In this document: positions 8,773 through 18,288 of the stretch, one piece after another
Layout of the letters: each line of letters begins with the position of its first letter
How positions within the stretch are numbered: the stretch's first letter is position 1
Origin: Lutibaculum baratangense AMV1
Lineage (GTDB): Bacteria; Pseudomonadota; Alphaproteobacteria; Rhizobiales; Tepidamorphaceae
DNA: 64,000 bases
Reading direction: 5' to 3'
NCBI RefSeq assembly: GCF_000496075.1
Contig: NZ_AWXZ01000040.1
Location: 186,001-250,000 of the forward strand
Made by a program: the position numbers and the translations under genes
The notes under the pieces: model-generated
What the model saw: the letters and a program-made list of their open reading frames with translations, nothing else
Databases searched by the model: none
What the model was told of the DNA's origin: nothing

Positions 8773-9798
8773 ATGCAGTACACGGACGAGTTCAAGTCGA
8801 TGGTGGCTGCCTTCATGCGGCTGCCGACCGAGTTTCCCAACGTGCGGCCGGCCTCGGTCGCGCAGTTCATCCTGGAGAGCGGGCGGGGAAGCTCGCTTCT
8901 GGCGCGCGAGCACAGGAACTTCGCCGGCATGAAGTGGCGCCCGGAGATGGCCGGGGTGGCGACGAAGAAGCTCGTGATCGCGCCGAGCGAGACGGCCGAT
9001 TTCTGCAGCTTCGAGAGCCTGGAGAAGTTCGCCGAGGGCTACTGGATCTTCCTGAACCGGGCGCCCTACGAGGGCTGGAAGGCGCACGCGGACGACCCTT
9101 ACGACTTCATCGGCTTCGTCGGCCGGATCTGGGCCGCCGACCCCGCCTACACCGAGAAGGTGCAGAACCTGATCGGCGAGGCGGAGGCGCTGATCGCCAC
9201 GCTGCGCGAGCCGCACGTGCACACCGACGGCGCGCCCTGCTGCGGCGGCATGATCGACCCGCCGGAGCCGATGGCCCACCGCGAGAAGCCGGCGGTGCGC
9301 TGGGACCCCTCGCCGTTCAACTGGTCGCGCGGGGGGACGCGGATCGACACGGTGGTGATGCACTACACGACCTCGCGGAACCTGCAGGGCACGATCGACT
9401 GGTTCAAGAGCCCGAACAACATCCACAAGACGGCGGCCCACTACGTGATCGGGCGGGACGGCACGATCGTGCAGATGGTGAAGGACGCCGACGCCTGCAC
9501 CCACGGCAACAGCCAGAACAGGCGCTCGATCGGCATCGAGCATTCCGCAGCCCCGGGCGACCCGATGACCGAGCCGCAGGAGCGGGCCTCCGTCGCGCTC
9601 GTGCGCTGGCTGATGCAGGAATACGCGATCGCGCCCGAGCGGGTGATCGGCCACAAATGCGCGCCGCGCGCGACGAGCTGCCCCGGCGACCTCTTCGCCG
9701 CCTACGGCGCGACCTCTGCGTCGGACTGCGCGGCGGTGACGAGGGCGATCCAGACCTGGGTGCGCGAGAGGGTGCTCGCGGAGGGCGTGATCGCCTGA
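8773..9798 (+). CDS. Two-domain cell-wall hydrolase: glucosaminidase-like plus N-acetylmuramoyl-L-alanine amidase
   Basis: The ATG at 8773 has a GGGAGGGG ribosome-binding site. In the 341-residue product residues 1-145 resemble the N-acetylglucosaminidase/flagellar-type lysozyme fold ([24 protein letters not shown], with a Glu in the expected place). Residues 185-335 form an Amidase_2/PGRP domain with zinc ligands in [15 protein letters not shown] and SCPGDL, plus [16 protein letters not shown]. No signal peptide is seen, which fits a phage-type endolysin or a protein released by another route. It would cut both glycan and peptide links of peptidoglycan. Neighbours do not reveal a prophage. 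Confidence 0.8.
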   Translation: MQYTDEFKSMVAAFMRLPTEFPNVRPASVAQFILESGRGSSLLAREHRNFAGMKWRPEMAGVATKKLVIAPSETADFCSFESLEKFAEGYWIFLNRAPYEGWKAHADDPYDFIGFVGRIWAADPAYTEKVQNLIGEAEALIATLREPHVHTDGAPCCGGMIDPPEPMAHREKPAVRWDPSPFNWSRGGTRIDTVVMHYTTSRNLQGTIDWFKSPNNIHKTAAHYVIGRDGTIVQMVKDADACTHGNSQNRRSIGIEHSAAPGDPMTEPQERASVALVRWLMQEYAIAPERVIGHKCAPRATSCPGDLFAAYGATSASDCAAVTRAIQTWVRERVLAEGVIA

Positions 9799-9829
9799 GG
9801 ACACGAGGCGGGGAGGGGCGAAGGGGCTC

Positions 9830-10010
9830 GTCCTCCCTTGACCCGGGCCGTGAGGGCGGCTCGCAAGGGCTCCCCGCGTCGCTCTCACATCCCGGCCTTT
9901 GCCGGGATGAGCGGCTGGAGTGGACACGGTGCCCAGCGCTCCACCCCCGCGGGAGGCGGGAAGGGGTGAAGGGCTTTGCCCTTCCGGCCCTTCCCGATTG
10001 CCCGCGATCC
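9830..10010. repeat. Dispersed repeat mosaic upstream of leuB
   Basis: The 284-bp gap 9799-10082 has no supported gene. It contains a hairpin with 9-bp arms CATCCCGGC (9888-9896) and GCCGGGATG (9901-9909), then GAGCGGCTGG, a CCCGCGGGAGGCGGGAAGG block and AAGGGCTTTGCCCTTCC. The order matches the elements at 2900-3200 and 8520-8700. Confidence 0.65.
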
Positions 10011-10082
10011 CGGATTGCGCTACGCCCGCCCGTGGTACACCAAGAAGAGCCGCGGGGGCGCGGCCCGGGAAGGACACGGGAC

Positions 10083-11195
10083 ATGGCGAGCTACAAACTG
10101 CTTCTGTTGCCGGGCGACGGCATCGGCGTCGAGGTGATGGCCGAGGTCGAGCGGGTGATCGACTGGTTCAACCGGCGCGGCGCGGTCTCCTTCGAGACCG
10201 AGAGCGACCTCGTGGGCGGCGCGGCCTATGACGCGCATGGCCAGTCGATCTCCGACGAGACGATGCGCCGCGCGGACGAAGCCGACGCGATCATCTTCGG
10301 CGCGGTGGGCGGGCCGAAATGGGACAGCGTTCCCTACGACGTGCGGCCGGAGGCCGGGCTCCTGCGGCTGAGGAAGGACCTGAAGCTCTTCGCCAATCTG
10401 CGCCCCGCCGTCTGCTACAAGGCCCTGGCGCAGTCGTCGTCCCTGAAGACGGAGCTCGTCGAGGGGCTCGACATCCTGATCCTGCGCGAACTGACCGGCG
10501 GGGTCTATTTCGGCGAGCCGAAGGAGATCACGGAGCTTGGCAACGGCCAGAAGCGGGCCGTCGACACGCAGGTCTACGAGACCTACGAGATCGACCGCAT
10601 CGCGCGCGTCGCGTTCGAACTGTCGCGCGCCAGGCAGAGCCGCGTGACGTCGGCGGAAAAGCACAACGTGATGAAGTCGGGCGTCCTCTGGAAGGAGGTC
10701 GTGACCCAGACGCACAAGGACGGCTTCGAGGACGTGACGCTCGACCACATGCTGGCCGACGCGCTCGGCATGCAGCTCGTGCGGCGCCCCAAGCAGTTCG
10801 ACGTGATCCTGACCGACAATCTGTTCGGCGACATATTGTCGGACGTCGCGGCGATGCTGACGGGCTCGCTCGGCATGCTGCCCTCGGCCTCGCTCGGCGC
10901 GCCTGACGGGCAGACGGGGCGGCGCAAGGCGCTCTACGAGCCGGTGCACGGCTCGGCGCCGGATATCGCCGGGCAGGGCAAGGCGAACCCGCTGGCGATG
11001 ATCGCGAGCTTCGGCATGGCGCTGCGCTATTCCTTCGATCGCGGCGCGGAGGCCGATCTCGTGGAGCACGCGGTGTCGGCGGTGCTCGACGAGGGCTATC
11101 GCACCGGCGACATCATGGCCGACGGCTGCCGCCTCGTCGGCACGCAGGAGATGGGCGAGGCCGTCGTCAAGGCAATGGACCGGCTCGCCGTCTGA
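10083..11195 (+). CDS. leuB: 3-isopropylmalate dehydrogenase
   Basis: NAD-dependent oxidative decarboxylation of 3-isopropylmalate, the third step of leucine synthesis. The 370-residue product shows the family elements in order: [16 protein letters not shown] (N-terminal nucleotide-side loop), [27 protein letters not shown] (substrate-binding Arg residues), [15 protein letters not shown], the catalytic Lys/Asp region [18 protein letters not shown], and [17 protein letters not shown] for NAD. Length is typical. No leuC or leuD lies alongside; a terminator-like hairpin follows, so it is probably a single-gene unit. Confidence 0.96.
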   Translation: MASYKLLLLPGDGIGVEVMAEVERVIDWFNRRGAVSFETESDLVGGAAYDAHGQSISDETMRRADEADAIIFGAVGGPKWDSVPYDVRPEAGLLRLRKDLKLFANLRPAVCYKALAQSSSLKTELVEGLDILILRELTGGVYFGEPKEITELGNGQKRAVDTQVYETYEIDRIARVAFELSRARQSRVTSAEKHNVMKSGVLWKEVVTQTHKDGFEDVTLDHMLADALGMQLVRRPKQFDVILTDNLFGDILSDVAAMLTGSLGMLPSASLGAPDGQTGRRKALYEPVHGSAPDIAGQGKANPLAMIASFGMALRYSFDRGAEADLVEHAVSAVLDEGYRTGDIMADGCRLVGTQEMGEAVVKAMDRLAV

Positions 11196-11201
11196 TCTTC
11201 C

Positions 11202-11248
11202 GGAGGTTCCCCGCGGGGCGGCCGCGCGCCGCCGGTCGGGGAACCTCC
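11202..11248 (+). terminator. Stem-loop after leuB
   Basis: Perfect 12-bp arms GGAGGTTCCCCG (11202-11213) and CGGGGAACCTCC (11237-11248) start 7 bp after the leuB stop. A pyrimidine-rich tail (CGCTTCTTCCTC) follows, with no long T run. It is a likely transcription end or 3' mRNA-stabilising structure. Confidence 0.65.
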
Positions 11249-11322
11249 CGCTTCTTCCTCACGTTGCAAAGCGTGGAGAGCGGCCGTCCGTCCGGGGCGG
11301 CCACGCGAGGGAGGAAGACCCC

Positions 11323-12312
11323 ATGACCGCACGATACGCAGTGCCGGCGCTTGCCGCCGCGCTTCTCGCCGGCGCCGCCGCGCCGGCCGCCGCCGATTGC
11401 GCCGCCGACGTCGAGCAGGCGCGCGAGGCCTATGCCGACACGCTGGCCGCAGCCACGCAGCCCGGCATGAAGCCCGAGGAGCCGTCGCCTGAGAACGAGC
11501 CCTCCGGCTATTCGAGCTCGGGCGGACCGGCGCCCAACCTGCCGGGCGAGGCGCCGGGCGGGCAGCAGGGCGAGACCACGCCGGGCGAGCAGCCGGCGCA
11601 AGGCGAGGCCGAACAGGCACAGGACCCCGCGCCGGCGCAGCAGGCCGATTCGTCCGCTCCGGCCGCGCAGGATGGCACGGTCCCGCCCGCCGCCGATCAG
11701 CAGGCGGATGCCGAGCAGGACGACGAGCAGGCAGGTGAGGCCGTCGAGGTGACGGTGGTCGAACCGACGGACGGGCAGGCCGCGCCGGAGACGGGCGACG
11801 CCGCCGACGCCGGCGCCGCCGCGCCGGAGGCGGGCGAGCCTGCCGAGATGGAGACGGCCGCGCCCGCCGGCGACGCGCAGCCCGCGACGGATCAAGGTCA
11901 GACGGCCGAGGGCGAGCAGCCTGCCGATCAGCCCGCGGACATGCAGGCCGATGCGGCCCAGCAGGGCGGCGAGACGCCGCCCGCGGCCGATCAGGCGCAG
12001 ACGCCCGAAGGCCAGGAGCCCGCCGACATGCAGGCGGCCGCGGGCCAGGAGGGCGACGACCCGAACGAGGCGAAGCAGGCGGATCTCGCCCAGGCCGAGC
12101 GCAATGGCAACCCGCCGTCGAGCGGAGATCCCAGGACCAACCCGACCGAGGAGGCCGAGGCCGACCTCGAGAAGGAGAAGCCGGTTCTCGGTCTCGCTCT
12201 CATGAACCTGAACTACGCCCACGCCTTCGCCGTCGCCGGCAACGAGGAGGCCTGCCAGGCCTCGCTCGCGAAGGTCGAGGAGACGCTGAGCGCCTGGCGC
12301 GAGGGCTCGTGA
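11323..12312 (+). CDS. Secreted low-complexity (Pro/Ala/Glu/Gln-rich) protein
   Basis: I do not recognise this 329-residue protein. It has a clear Sec signal peptide (hydrophobic core to about residue 22, cleavage near AAA-DC), a short N-terminal segment with one Cys (CAADVEQAREAYADTL), then about 230 residues of disordered acidic sequence rich in A, P, E, G, Q and D, with repeated words such as ADQ, PADMQA and EGEQPA. A compact C-terminal segment with one Cys ends it (NLNYAHAFAVAGNEEACQASLAKVEETLSAW). GGAGG-type ribosome-binding site. The next gene has the same layout and overlaps its stop, so they probably act together in the periplasm. Confidence 0.75.
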   Translation: MTARYAVPALAAALLAGAAAPAAADCAADVEQAREAYADTLAAATQPGMKPEEPSPENEPSGYSSSGGPAPNLPGEAPGGQQGETTPGEQPAQGEAEQAQDPAPAQQADSSAPAAQDGTVPPAADQQADAEQDDEQAGEAVEVTVVEPTDGQAAPETGDAADAGAAAPEAGEPAEMETAAPAGDAQPATDQGQTAEGEQPADQPADMQADAAQQGGETPPAADQAQTPEGQEPADMQAAAGQEGDDPNEAKQADLAQAERNGNPPSSGDPRTNPTEEAEADLEKEKPVLGLALMNLNYAHAFAVAGNEEACQASLAKVEETLSAWREGS

Positions 12313-12881
12313 TGCGCAGACCGATCGCGGTCCTCGCCGCAGGGCTCCTCTGCAGCGCGGCCGGCGTGGGCGTCGCCCGCGCCGACTGCGGCTGGGACAT
12401 CCAGATGACGGTGGGCGAGATCGCCGAGGTCGAGGGGGCGATCCCGCTCGCGGAGAACCCCCGCCTGCCGCTCGGGCCCGGCACGGAGCTGCCGCCGCAG
12501 CAGCGCAGCACCCGCGACGGAGAAAGCGAGACGGCGGCCGAGGGAGCGGAGGGCTTCGTCAGCGGGGCCACTCCCTCCGGGCAGGAGGTGGTGCCGGACG
12601 CCGCAGCGCTGACAGGCCACGCGACCGAAGGCGCGGTGCCGGGGCCCGCGGAAGAGACGGTGGCCGCGAGCCCCGATCCCGAGGGCGGGCTTCTCGACGC
12701 GCCCTCCGCGCAGAACGAGGCGGCGCGCCATCTCGCGGGGGCGAAGCTCAAGGTGCGGGACGCGCGTGCCGCGTGGGACCGCGGCGACCGGCAGGCCTGC
12801 TACGGCGAGATCGACCAGGCGAAGGACCTCGTCGCGAGGGCCCGGGCGGCGATCGCGGAGGCGGCGAAAGGCGGCGCCTGA
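12312..12881 (+). CDS. Secreted partner of the upstream low-complexity protein
   Basis: The ATG at 12312 shares one base with the upstream TGA stop (TGATG; a GTG at 12309 is also possible), showing coupling. The 189-residue product has a signal peptide (cleavage near ARA-DC), a Cys right after it (DCGWDIQMTVGEIAEVEGAIPLAENP), a Pro/Glu/Ala-rich disordered middle, and an alpha-helical end with a single Cys (HLAGAKLKVRDARAAWDRGDRQACYGEIDQ). The last segment resembles the end of the preceding protein (ACxxxIxxAK against ACxxSLxKVE), so the two look like diverged paralogues. Function unknown; two Cys each allow a disulphide linking the folded ends. Confidence 0.72.
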   Translation: MRRPIAVLAAGLLCSAAGVGVARADCGWDIQMTVGEIAEVEGAIPLAENPRLPLGPGTELPPQQRSTRDGESETAAEGAEGFVSGATPSGQEVVPDAAALTGHATEGAVPGPAEETVAASPDPEGGLLDAPSAQNEAARHLAGAKLKVRDARAAWDRGDRQACYGEIDQAKDLVARARAAIAEAAKGGA

Positions 12882-12903
12882 CGCCGCCTTTCCATCTTCA
12901 CAC

Positions 12904-14298
12904 TCAGGCCCTGTCGGCCAACGCCCCGAAGACGCGCGCCCACGAGCGGATGCCGTGGCGGAAGCTCGCGAGGTCGTATTTCTCGTTCGGCGAATGGATG
13001 CGATCGTCGTCGAGCCCGAAGCCGATCAGGATCGAATCCATGCCGAGCGTCGACTTGAAGTCGCCGACGATCGGGATCGAGCCGCCGCAGCCCATCATGA
13101 CGGGCGCCTTGCCGAACTCCGCTCGAAGCGCGCCGGCGGCCTTCGCCATCTCCGGCCTGTTCATGTCGACGACGAGCGCGGGGCTCGCCGCATGGCCGAT
13201 GAACTCGACCTTGCAGTCCGTCGGCACGCGCTCGCGCACGAAGGCGCGGAACGCCTCGCGGATCTTCTGCGGGTCCTGCGAGCCGACGAGGCGGAAGGAG
13301 ATCTTCGCGGAGGCCCGGCTCGCGATCACCGTCTTCGAACCGGCACCGGTATAGCCGCCGATGATGCCGTTCGCGTCGCAGGTCGGGCGCGACCAGATCT
13401 GCTCGAGCGTCGAGCGGTCCTTCTCGCCGGCCGGCTCCTTCAGCCCGACGCCGCCGAGGAAGGTCTCGTCGGAGAAGGCGAGCCCGTCCCACTGCGCCTT
13501 CACCTCGGGCGGCAGCTCCGGCACGCCGTCATAGAAGCCCGGCACCGTGACGGCGCCGTTCTCGTCGTGCAGGTTGGCGATGATGCGTGCGAGGATGTTG
13601 ATCGGGTTCTTCGCCGCCCCGCCATACATGCCCGAATGCAGGTCGCGGCTCGCCGCGGTGACGATCACCTCGTCGTAGACCATGCCGCGCAGCATGGTGG
13701 TGATCCCCGGCGCGCCGCGGTCCCACATGCCGGTGTCGCAGACGAGGGCGAGATCCGCCCTCAGCTCGTCCCTGTTGGCCTCGAGGAAGGGGCCGAGATT
13801 GCCCGAGCCCGATTCCTCCTCGCCCTCGATCAGCACCGTGACCGGCAGCGGCACAGAGCCGGTGGTCTCGGCCCAGGCGCGCAGGGCCTCGACGAAGGTC
13901 ATGAACTGGCCCTTGTCGTCGGCCGCGCCACGGGCGACGATCTCCTTGCCGTGCGGCGCGTCGACGAGGCGCGGCTCGAAGGGATCGGTCTCCCAGAGGT
14001 CGAGCGGATCGGCCGGCTGCACGTCGTAGTGGCCGTAGAGCAGGACGCGCGGCGTCTTGCCGTCGGGCGCGGGCCCGCCATGCGCGACGACCATCGGCTT
14101 GCCGCCGGTCTCGCGCAGCGAGGCGTCGAGGCCGATGCCCGCGAGCTGGTCGACGACCCACTGCGCCGCCTTGCGGCAGTCGCCGTCGAAAGCGGGGTCG
14201 GTCGAGATGCTGGGGATGCGCAGGAGCTGAAACAGCCGCTCCAGGCTCTTGTCGAGGCCGCTTTCGGCCGTGGCGAGCACCTTGTCCATGTCGCTCAT
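12904..14298 (-). CDS. M20-family metallopeptidase (dipeptidase)
   Basis: The 464-residue product is a dinuclear zinc exopeptidase of the M20 family. Visible are the first metal ligand and catalytic Asp (VLLYGHYDVQPADP), the bridging region GRGAADDKGQFMTF-type (here ARGAADDKGQ), the catalytic Glu-Glu (LIEGEEESGSGN), the DTGMWDRGAPGITTMLRG segment and the dimerisation domain, and a late His (IHSPNEKYD). The start at 14298 (MSDMDKVLA) was preferred over an upstream extension because GGAG lies 11 nt before it and family homology begins there. It probably hydrolyses dipeptides in the cytoplasm. Confidence 0.9.
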   Translation of the reverse strand: MSDMDKVLATAESGLDKSLERLFQLLRIPSISTDPAFDGDCRKAAQWVVDQLAGIGLDASLRETGGKPMVVAHGGPAPDGKTPRVLLYGHYDVQPADPLDLWETDPFEPRLVDAPHGKEIVARGAADDKGQFMTFVEALRAWAETTGSVPLPVTVLIEGEEESGSGNLGPFLEANRDELRADLALVCDTGMWDRGAPGITTMLRGMVYDEVIVTAASRDLHSGMYGGAAKNPINILARIIANLHDENGAVTVPGFYDGVPELPPEVKAQWDGLAFSDETFLGGVGLKEPAGEKDRSTLEQIWSRPTCDANGIIGGYTGAGSKTVIASRASAKISFRLVGSQDPQKIREAFRAFVRERVPTDCKVEFIGHAASPALVVDMNRPEMAKAAGALRAEFGKAPVMMGCGGSIPIVGDFKSTLGMDSILIGFGLDDDRIHSPNEKYDLASFRHGIRSWARVFGALADRA

Positions 14299-14415
14299 CG
14301 AGGCTTGATCTCCTGGACTTCGTGGAAAGACTTCGGGGACGCCGGAGAGGGCCGACGGCGGCCCGGCGATCATGCCGGCCGCTTTACCATCGCGCCGGAG
14401 CGATGGCGAGCCGGC

Positions 14416-15897
14416 TCAACGCCGGCGCAGACTGCCGAGGATGCCGCGCACGATCTCGCGACCGATCGTCGAGGCGACGGTGCGGGTGAGCGACTTGACC
14501 GCCGCCTCCGCCACCGTCTGCCGGCCGGAGCCGCCGCCGAGGTCGAAGATCGAGCCTCCGCCACGCCGCGCGGCCGCCTGCTCCTGCTTCGCGGCCTCCG
14601 CGGCCTTCAGCTTCTCCTCCGCGCGGCGGCTCAGGATCTCGTGCGCAGACTCGCGGTCGACCGGCCGGTCGTAGATGCCGCGCACGGGGCTGTCGGCCAT
14701 CACCGCCTGCCGCTCGGCCTCGGTGATCGGGCCCATGCGGGAGGAGGGCGGGCGGACGAGCGTGCGCTCCACGACCGACGGCACTCCCTTGTCCTGAAGC
14801 GTCGAGACGAGCGCCTCACCGACGCCGAGCGTCGTGATCGCCTCCTCGGTGTCGAAGGCGGGGTTCGGGCGGAAGGTCTCCGCCGCGACGCGGACGGCCT
14901 TCTGCTCGCGGGGCGTGTAGGCCCTGAGCGCGTGCTGAAAGCGGTTGCCGAGCTGCGCGAGCACGGTGTCCGGCACGTCTGCGGGGTTCTGCGTGACGAA
15001 ATAGATGCCGACGCCCTTCGAGCGGATCAGGCGGACGACCTGCTCGACCTTCTCCAGGAGCGCCTTCGGGGCCTCGTCGAAGAGGAGGTGGGCCTCGTCG
15101 AAGAAGAAGACGAGCTTCGGCCGGTCGGGATCGCCGACCTCCGGCAACTCCTCGAAGAGCTCCGACATGAGCCAGAGCAGGAACGTCGCGTAGAGGCGGG
15201 GCGCCTGCATGAGCGTGCCGGCCGAGAGCACGTTCACGTAGCCGCGGCCCGAGCGGTCGACTCGCATGAGGTCGCGTATGTCGAGGGCGGGCTCGCCGAA
15301 GAGGCTCTCGCCGCCCTGCTGCCGGAGCACGAGCAGGCGCCGCCGGATGGCGGCCGTGGTGGCGCGCGAGACGCCGCCCTGCCGCAGCGACCCTTCCGCC
15401 GAGCGCTCCTCGACGAGGGACAGGAGCGCCTCGAGGTCGTTCATGTCGAGGAGGAGGAGCCCCTCCTCGTCGGCCAGGTGGAAGGCGAGGTTGATCGCGC
15501 CCTCCTGCGCGTCCGTGCAGTCGAGGAGGCGCGACAGGAGGAGCGGGCCCATGTCGGAGATCGTCGTGCGCAGCGGGTGGCCCTCGCGGCCGAAGAGGTC
15601 CCAGAAGACGACGGGGCTACCTTCGAAGGCGAGGTCGGCGAGCCCGATCATCTCCGCGCGCTCGGAGAGGAAACCCTTCGGCTCTCCGGCCACAGCGACG
15701 CCCGACAGGTCGCCCTTCACGTCGGCGCAGAAGACCGGCACGCCGGCGCGGGAGAACTGCTCTGCGAGGACCTGCAGCGTCACCGTCTTGCCGGTGCCGG
15801 TGGCGCCGGTGACGAGGCCGTGGCGGTTGGCGAAGCGCAGCTCCATGTGCTGCGGCTCCGCGCCCGCGCCGATGAAGATCGTGTCCGTCGCGGTCAT
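14416..15897 (-). CDS. HerA/VirB4-like ATPase (DUF853, YjgR-type)
   Basis: The 493-residue product is a RecA-fold ATPase with Walker A GATGTGKTVTLQ (about residue 32), Walker B LVFFFDEAHLLFD, a sensor-like YFVTQNPADVP and an arginine-bearing NRFQHALRAYTP. This is the layout of the DUF853/YjgR group related to the HerA helicase. The C-terminus is a charged linker plus a Gly/Arg tail (GGGSIFDLGGGSGRQT). The start at 15897 has GGGGGAAACC before it. Cellular role is not established; HerA relatives pump or translocate DNA. No NurA nuclease partner is adjacent. Confidence 0.88.
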   Translation of the reverse strand: MTATDTIFIGAGAEPQHMELRFANRHGLVTGATGTGKTVTLQVLAEQFSRAGVPVFCADVKGDLSGVAVAGEPKGFLSERAEMIGLADLAFEGSPVVFWDLFGREGHPLRTTISDMGPLLLSRLLDCTDAQEGAINLAFHLADEEGLLLLDMNDLEALLSLVEERSAEGSLRQGGVSRATTAAIRRRLLVLRQQGGESLFGEPALDIRDLMRVDRSGRGYVNVLSAGTLMQAPRLYATFLLWLMSELFEELPEVGDPDRPKLVFFFDEAHLLFDEAPKALLEKVEQVVRLIRSKGVGIYFVTQNPADVPDTVLAQLGNRFQHALRAYTPREQKAVRVAAETFRPNPAFDTEEAITTLGVGEALVSTLQDKGVPSVVERTLVRPPSSRMGPITEAERQAVMADSPVRGIYDRPVDRESAHEILSRRAEEKLKAAEAAKQEQAAARRGGGSIFDLGGGSGRQTVAEAAVKSLTRTVASTIGREIVRGILGSLRRR

Positions 15898-16028
15898 GGT
15901 TTCCCCCGCTGCCCCAGCCACCGACGTTTCTAGGCCCGGGCGGGGCCGGCGGCAATCGGGCTCGCCTTGTGCCGCCGGATCCGGCCCGGCAGAATGCGGC
16001 GGCGCATCGAGAGGAAGGCTGTCGGCAG

Positions 16029-16382
16029 ATGGACGAACTGGTCGGGCGGGTGATGCAGGCCGCCGAGGTCGACGCCGGAACGGCGCGGCGGGTGATCGAG
16101 ATCGAGCTCGCCTTCATCAAGGATCACGGGCCGGACGAGAAGGTGGGGGAGCTCCTGCGCCGTATCCCCGGCGGCGAGGCGATCGAGACGCCGGAGGCCG
16201 GATCGTTCGGGGGGATGATGGGGGCGATGTCGGCCTACGCGAAGCTTCAGGGCCTGGGCCTCGGGACGTCGCAGCTCCGCAGCGCGACGAAGGAGATCCT
16301 GACGTTCGCGCGCGAGCATGGCGGGGACGACGATGTCGACGACATCGTTCGGGCGATCCCGCTTTTGAGCCAGGTCATGTGA
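16029..16382 (+). CDS. Small helical protein, DUF2267-like
   Basis: The ATG at 16029 is preceded by GAGAGGAAGG. The 117-residue soluble protein begins MDELVGRVMQAAEVDAGTARRVIEIELAFIKDHGPDEKV and continues with a Gly/Met-rich hinge (GSFGGMMGAMSAYAKLQGLGLG) and a second helical half. The pattern resembles small DUF2267/DUF2780-type proteins, but the match is from memory and weak. It lies between the divergent HerA-like ATPase and mutA. Function unknown. Confidence 0.6.
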   Translation: MDELVGRVMQAAEVDAGTARRVIEIELAFIKDHGPDEKVGELLRRIPGGEAIETPEAGSFGGMMGAMSAYAKLQGLGLGTSQLRSATKEILTFAREHGGDDDVDDIVRAIPLLSQVM

Positions 16383-16452
16383 CGGGGCCGGGACGGGCGC
16401 CATGCTGGACGGGTTGGCGGGTCCCGACGCCGGTGACGGAAGGAAACGGTCG

Positions 16453-18288
16453 GTGAGCGATCTGAGACTGGCCGAGGGCTTCGCCCCGGCCGACGAGGAA
16501 CGGTGGCGGGCTCTGGCGGAGGCGGCGCTGAAAGGCCAGCCTTTCGAGCGCCTGAGGACCCGCACGCATAACGGGTTCGGGATCGAGCCGCTCTACGGCC
16601 AGACCGCGCATGGGCCCTCGATCGGCGTCGACGGCGGGTGGTGGCCGCTGGGGCGGGTCGACCATCCCGACCCGGAGGCGGCGCGCGAGATCGCCCGCGC
16701 CGAGATGGACGGCGGGGCAGGCGGGCTCGTCCTCGTGTTCGCCGATGCCGGCGGCGGACCCTGCCTGCCGGCCGACCTCAGCACCTCGTTCCTCGCCCGC
16801 GAGCTCGACCTCTCGGCCTCCGCGCTGCACGCCGAGGTGGGGCCGCGCGCCGACGCGCTCCTGATCTCGCTCCTCGCCTCCGCCGGCACGGGCGGGGCGG
16901 CCGAGATCGTCCTGCGCTCGAGCCTCGGGGCCGGTATCCTCGCCTTCGGCATGGACGCCGCGGCATGGCGGGAGGGCGCCGGCCACCTTCTCAGCGGCGC
17001 TTCGAGCGACTTGAAGGTCAGGCTGTTCTGCGCCGACGGGCGGGTGGCCCACAATGCCGGCGCCTCGGAGGCGCAGGAACTGGCCGTCATGCTGGCGGAC
17101 CTCGTGGCGCAGCTCCGGCTGCTCGAGGAGGACGGCACCGCGCCGGGCGAGGCGGCGCATCGCCTGTCGCTCGCGCTGGCCGCCGACACCGACGAGTTCA
17201 TGACGATCGCGAAGCTGCGCGCGGCGCGGCTGCTCGCGAGGCGGGTGATGGAAGCCTGCGGCGTGGCGGAGGCGCGGCTGCCGCTCCACGTCGAGACGTC
17301 GCGGCGCATGCTGTCGCGGCGCGACCCGTGGACGAACATGCTGCGCACGACGGCGGCCGTGGCGGCGGCGGGGCTCGGCGGGGCCGACAGCGTCTGCGCG
17401 CTGCCGCACACGACGATGCTCGGGGTGCCGCCGCTGACGGCGCGGCGGCTTGCGCGCAACACGCAGCTGATCCTGCTCGAGGAGAGCGGGCTCGGCCGGG
17501 TCGGCGACCCGGCTGCCGGCTCCGGCTATGTCGAGGGGCTGACGGCGAGGCTCTGCGAGGCGGCGTGGGCGCTGTTCCGCGAGATCGAGGCGCGCGGCGG
17601 GCTCGTGGAGAGCCTGCGCGACGGCTGGCTGCAGCGCGCCGTGTCGGAGGTGCGGGAGGCGCGCCTCGCCGACATCCGCACGAGGCGCCAGCCGCTGACC
17701 GGCACCTCGGAATATCCGTGGCTCGACGAGCCGCAGGCGCGGCTGCACCCGAAGGGCGACGTCGCACCGCCGGCGACCGGGCCGTTCCCGGGCGTCGCGC
17801 CGCTGCCGCCGATGAGCCTCGGCGCGGAGTTCGAGCGCCTGCGCGACCTGTCGGACGAGATGCGCGCGCGGACCGGGGAGAGGCCGGCTGTGTTCCTCGC
17901 CCCGCTGGGGCGGCTGGCGGAGCACTCGGCGCGGACGGAGTGGACGCGCGCGGCCTTCGCCTCCGGCGGCTTCGGGTCGGTCGCGGGACCGGACGAGGCG
18001 GAGCCCGAAGCCCTGGCGGACGCGTTCGGGGAAGCCAAGTGCCGCATCGCCTGCCTCTGCGGCACGGACGAGGCCTACGCAGAGCGGGGCTCGGCGGTCG
18101 CCTGGGCGCTGAAGGCCCAGGGTTGCGAGCGGCTCTACCTCGCCGGGCGGCCGCACGGGGCGATGGACGGCCTGCGGGCCGCCGGCGTCGACGCCTTCCT
18201 CCATGCCGGCTGTGATATGATCGAGGCGCTGGAGGACGCCTATCGCACGCTCGGCGAGGAGCCGGGCAGGAAGGGAGCGCCGGCATGA
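16453..18288 (+). CDS. mutA: Methylmalonyl-CoA mutase small subunit
   Basis: The small subunit of the B12-dependent enzyme that interconverts methylmalonyl-CoA and succinyl-CoA. The product (611 residues from GTG 16453) has the mutase TIM-barrel half ([56 protein letters not shown]) and a C-terminal cobalamin-fold half that lacks the DxHxxG ligand motif, as expected for the non-catalytic subunit. GTG at 16453 has GGAAGGA at 8-nt spacing; an ATG at 16402 in frame is a weaker choice. It overlaps mutB by 4 bp. Confidence 0.9.
   Translation: MSDLRLAEGFAPADEERWRALAEAALKGQPFERLRTRTHNGFGIEPLYGQTAHGPSIGVDGGWWPLGRVDHPDPEAAREIARAEMDGGAGGLVLVFADAGGGPCLPADLSTSFLARELDLSASALHAEVGPRADALLISLLASAGTGGAAEIVLRSSLGAGILAFGMDAAAWREGAGHLLSGASSDLKVRLFCADGRVAHNAGASEAQELAVMLADLVAQLRLLEEDGTAPGEAAHRLSLALAADTDEFMTIAKLRAARLLARRVMEACGVAEARLPLHVETSRRMLSRRDPWTNMLRTTAAVAAAGLGGADSVCALPHTTMLGVPPLTARRLARNTQLILLEESGLGRVGDPAAGSGYVEGLTARLCEAAWALFREIEARGGLVESLRDGWLQRAVSEVREARLADIRTRRQPLTGTSEYPWLDEPQARLHPKGDVAPPATGPFPGVAPLPPMSLGAEFERLRDLSDEMRARTGERPAVFLAPLGRLAEHSARTEWTRAAFASGGFGSVAGPDEAEPEALADAFGEAKCRIACLCGTDEAYAERGSAVAWALKAQGCERLYLAGRPHGAMDGLRAAGVDAFLHAGCDMIEALEDAYRTLGEEPGRKGAPA

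Noticed and set aside
12766-15933. A 1055-codon plus-strand frame over the M20 peptidase and HerA-like genes
   Set aside because: It is antisense to two well-supported minus-strand genes and has low-complexity D/E/R/H/A composition with no domain.
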